64,000 nucleotides of DNA from positions 249,501 through 313,500 of the forward strand of contig CAUJNA010003241.1 in NCBI GenBank assembly GCA_963377175.1, given 5' to 3'. A model generated the notes under the pieces. It was not told the origin of the DNA. It worked only from the letters and a program-made list of their open reading frames with translations, and did not search any database. The position numbers and the translations under genes are program-made. This document shows positions 62,581-64,000 of the stretch, in pieces. Position 1 is the stretch's first letter. Each line of letters starts with the position of its first letter. This stretch comes from Effrenium voratum (lineage: Eukaryota; Sar; Dinophyceae; Suessiales; Symbiodiniaceae).

Positions 62581-62630
62581 GCACCCACGAATTCGTCCAT
62601 TTCGGTCGATGCGAGCGCTGAAGAGCTCAG

Positions 62631-62686
62631 GCCGTGGCGCCAGCACCAGCCGGGCGGGCTCCAAGATGTCCCGCTACGACTCCAAG
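62631..62686 (+). CDS. Candidate exon, unrecognised
   Basis: After AAGAGCTCAG the frame reads RGASTSRAGSKMSRYDSK, then GC. Ser/Arg-rich; a longer frame from ATG at 62610 (MRALKSSG) to a TGA is also possible. Confidence 0.35.
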
Positions 62687-62718
62687 GCGCGAAACCGTGA
62701 CGCGAAACCGTGACGCCC

Positions 62719-62834
62719 TCTGCCCAAAGCGAATCGACCTTTCAACCTTTTGGTTTTTCCGGTTTGGGCCCTTGTTTTTTTGTGGCTCCAAAAGGTGAAC
62801 TTGTTTTTAATTATTTCCAGGTCTTTTGGGCAAG
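62719..62834. mobile_element. Introner-like element, family J, copy 1
   Basis: CTGCCCAAAGCG at the left, TTCCAGGTCTTTTGGGCAAG at the right (inverted GCCCAAAG/CTTTTGGGC). The interior has ACCTTTTGGTTTTTCC and GGCTCCAAAAGGTGAAC. Confidence 0.6.
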
Positions 62835-62989
62835 TGAGGAAGACGTGGCCGGGTGACCGGCGGGGCGCACTTGGGTAAGACAGGGCATGTGTCAAAAAAA
62901 TCGCGCGGATCTGTGGTTGGCTTGGGGAACACGAGATTTGGACCCGCAAAATGCCAACGTTGTCAGGTCTTGGAGAAGCAAAGTCTCAC

Positions 62990-63091
62990 TTGCCCAAAGC
63001 CAACCTTTTGACCTTTTGGTTTCCCCTTTTTGGTCCATTTTTAGTCATGGCCCCAAAAGGCTAACCTTTTATTTCTGGGTCCTTTGGGCAA
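62990..63091. mobile_element. Introner-like element, family J, copy 2
   Basis: TTGCCCAAAGCC to GGGTCCTTTGGGCAA; interior GACCTTTTGGTTTCCCC and GGCCCCAAAAGGCTAACC. It lies 155 bp from copy 1 in the same orientation. Confidence 0.65.
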
Positions 63092-63111
63092 CTGAGAAGT
63101 GGTTTGGGTCC

Positions 63112-63615
63112 AATGTTCAGGCACGTTTCGTTGGTTCTGTTTGGTTCAACATGTATGACGCAAGCATTGGCTCCAGACATGGGTTGGTCTCCAACTCGAG
63201 GCCCCGGAACATGGAACTCGTACCAAGTGGGCACTTTCGTTGGTCTTTCGATTCTCCAAGATGCGAGCGCGAACATGAATGTGTGGGATTGGATATCGAC
63301 GAGCTAACCGTCAGCAACCTCCACTCCAGACAAATATCCAAGGCATGGCTTGAAATGGCTCTTCACAGCAAATCTAGAGGTGTCACACTGGTATGTCCAA
63401 GAGTGATGAAGAGAGGCAAGTACGTTGAGTGCCCGGAACTTGAGCTTGCCACACTTGGGACTCTGAGGCTTGCCACCTTGCGCTGTCCATTGCCCCATGG
63501 CCAGGCGAGCACAAGCATCATGTCCAGAGCGGCCTCGACGGTCATCAGCCTTGCACTCAGAACTGGCGATGCGTCCGGCGAGCCTCCGGTTGAACCAGGC
63601 CCAATGGAGCTGTGA
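63112..63615 (+). CDS. Long ORF of unknown function, strand uncertain
   Basis: About 168 codons without a stop downstream of the family J element. It reads MYDASIGSRHGLVSNSRPRN early and ISKAWLEMALHSKSRGVTLV in the middle, and stops TGA at 63613-63615. The minus strand is also open for 122 codons (63304-63672). No intron-like element interrupts it. The length is unusual by chance, but no domain is visible; it may be a repeat-derived or retroposed sequence. Confidence 0.35.
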   Translation, partial: NVQARFVGSVWFNMYDASIGSRHGLVSNSRPRNMELVPSGHFRWSFDSPRCEREHECVGLDIDELTVSNLHSRQISKAWLEMALHSKSRGVTLVCPRVMKRGKYVECPELELATLGTLRLATLRCPLPHGQASTSIMSRAASTVISLALRTGDASGEPPVEPGPMEL

Positions 63616-64000
63616 TAGGGGCCCTGAAGAAGAGGGCGGAAGAGTAATGAGTAATGAGCAAGATGTTTGCAATCACGCATTCGTCTGTCTTAAGACATTT
63701 CAACATGGTGGTTTCCCGTTGGGTTCTTTAAAAAACACTAACAAAAACACAAAAAATCGGGGTAGCGGCTCCAAGAAAAGAAGAACACCAATGACGCTTT
63801 TCACGAGTCGTAGTTTTTTAGGTGAGTCTTTCAAGAGTCCAATGTTTGAACCCCTGGATAAACCCCAGGACCTGGTCTCATAGCTATAGGTTAACACATA
63901 GTCCTTTTGAGTCTTTTCATAGGCCAGAACAAAAATTGCCCTGACACAACTCTGGGAACTGCCTCGCGCATTGGGCCACAACAAGTGCGACATGACGCCT
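63616..64000. other. Right edge of the window
   Basis: No gene or named repeat recognised. Confidence 0.3.

Noticed and set aside
1..64000. Bacterial or organellar origin
   Set aside because: Kinase and ankyrin coding broken into micro-exons with AG acceptors, microsatellites and introner elements are inconsistent with either.

Overview
Organism. The window looks like nuclear DNA of a dinoflagellate, possibly an ice-alga/Symbiodiniaceae/Prorocentrum-type genome. Four signs support this. Recognisable exons are tiny (20-140 nt), all on the + strand, and separated by introns of hundreds to thousands of bases. Where a protein family lets the junctions be fixed, most introns begin with GC rather than GT and end in AG before G. 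The introns are packed with short (about 100-130 bp) intron-like elements that carry terminal inverted repeats and target-site duplications (introner-like elements). Long simple-sequence tracts are abundant. Genus is not determined.

Layout. 0.4-3.7 kb: five exons of an ankyrin-repeat protein. 7-14.6 kb: eight to ten coding-like micro-exons, probably one unrecognised gene. 14.6-25 kb: mostly element-rich DNA with a few possible exons, a broken ORF pair at 15.1-15.4 kb, an AT microsatellite at 19.3-19.8 kb and a 1.1 kb polypyrimidine tract at 23-24 kb. 25.1-48.3 kb: a serine/threonine protein kinase gene reconstructed from ten phase-compatible exons (glycine loop, VAVK lysine, alpha-C Glu, hinge, HRDIKPQN, DFG, GTPAFM and APE motifs). 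Possible C-lobe exons continue to about 52 kb. Its introns hold a composite minisatellite (28.6-30.9 kb) and a polypurine tract (36.2-37.3 kb).

The most unusual part is the 10.8 kb kinase intron at 37,431-48,253. It contains a tandemly triplicated locus on the same strand. Each unit starts with a predicted signal-peptide ORF and is followed by repeated cysteine-rich exon-like blocks. Two downstream units (39.9-41.9 and 43.9-45.9 kb) are almost identical. A third, diverged copy ends at about 47.8 kb. The first unit also carries a private 1.1 kb C-rich/TG-rich repeat insertion.

48.3-64 kb: further element-rich DNA with scattered candidate exons, one clear intronless gene of the GFA/CENP-V zinc-binding family (56,247-56,819), and an unassigned long ORF near the right edge. 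No rRNA gene, CRISPR array, bacterial operon or complete transposon coding region was found. One degenerate tRNA-like sequence lies inside the minisatellite.

Certainty. Exon ends were set by eye from family alignment, reading phase and GC/GT..AG signals. No transcript evidence was available. The kinase, ankyrin and GFA assignments are firm as families. Exons labelled 'candidate' rest only on protein-like translation plus plausible splice signals.
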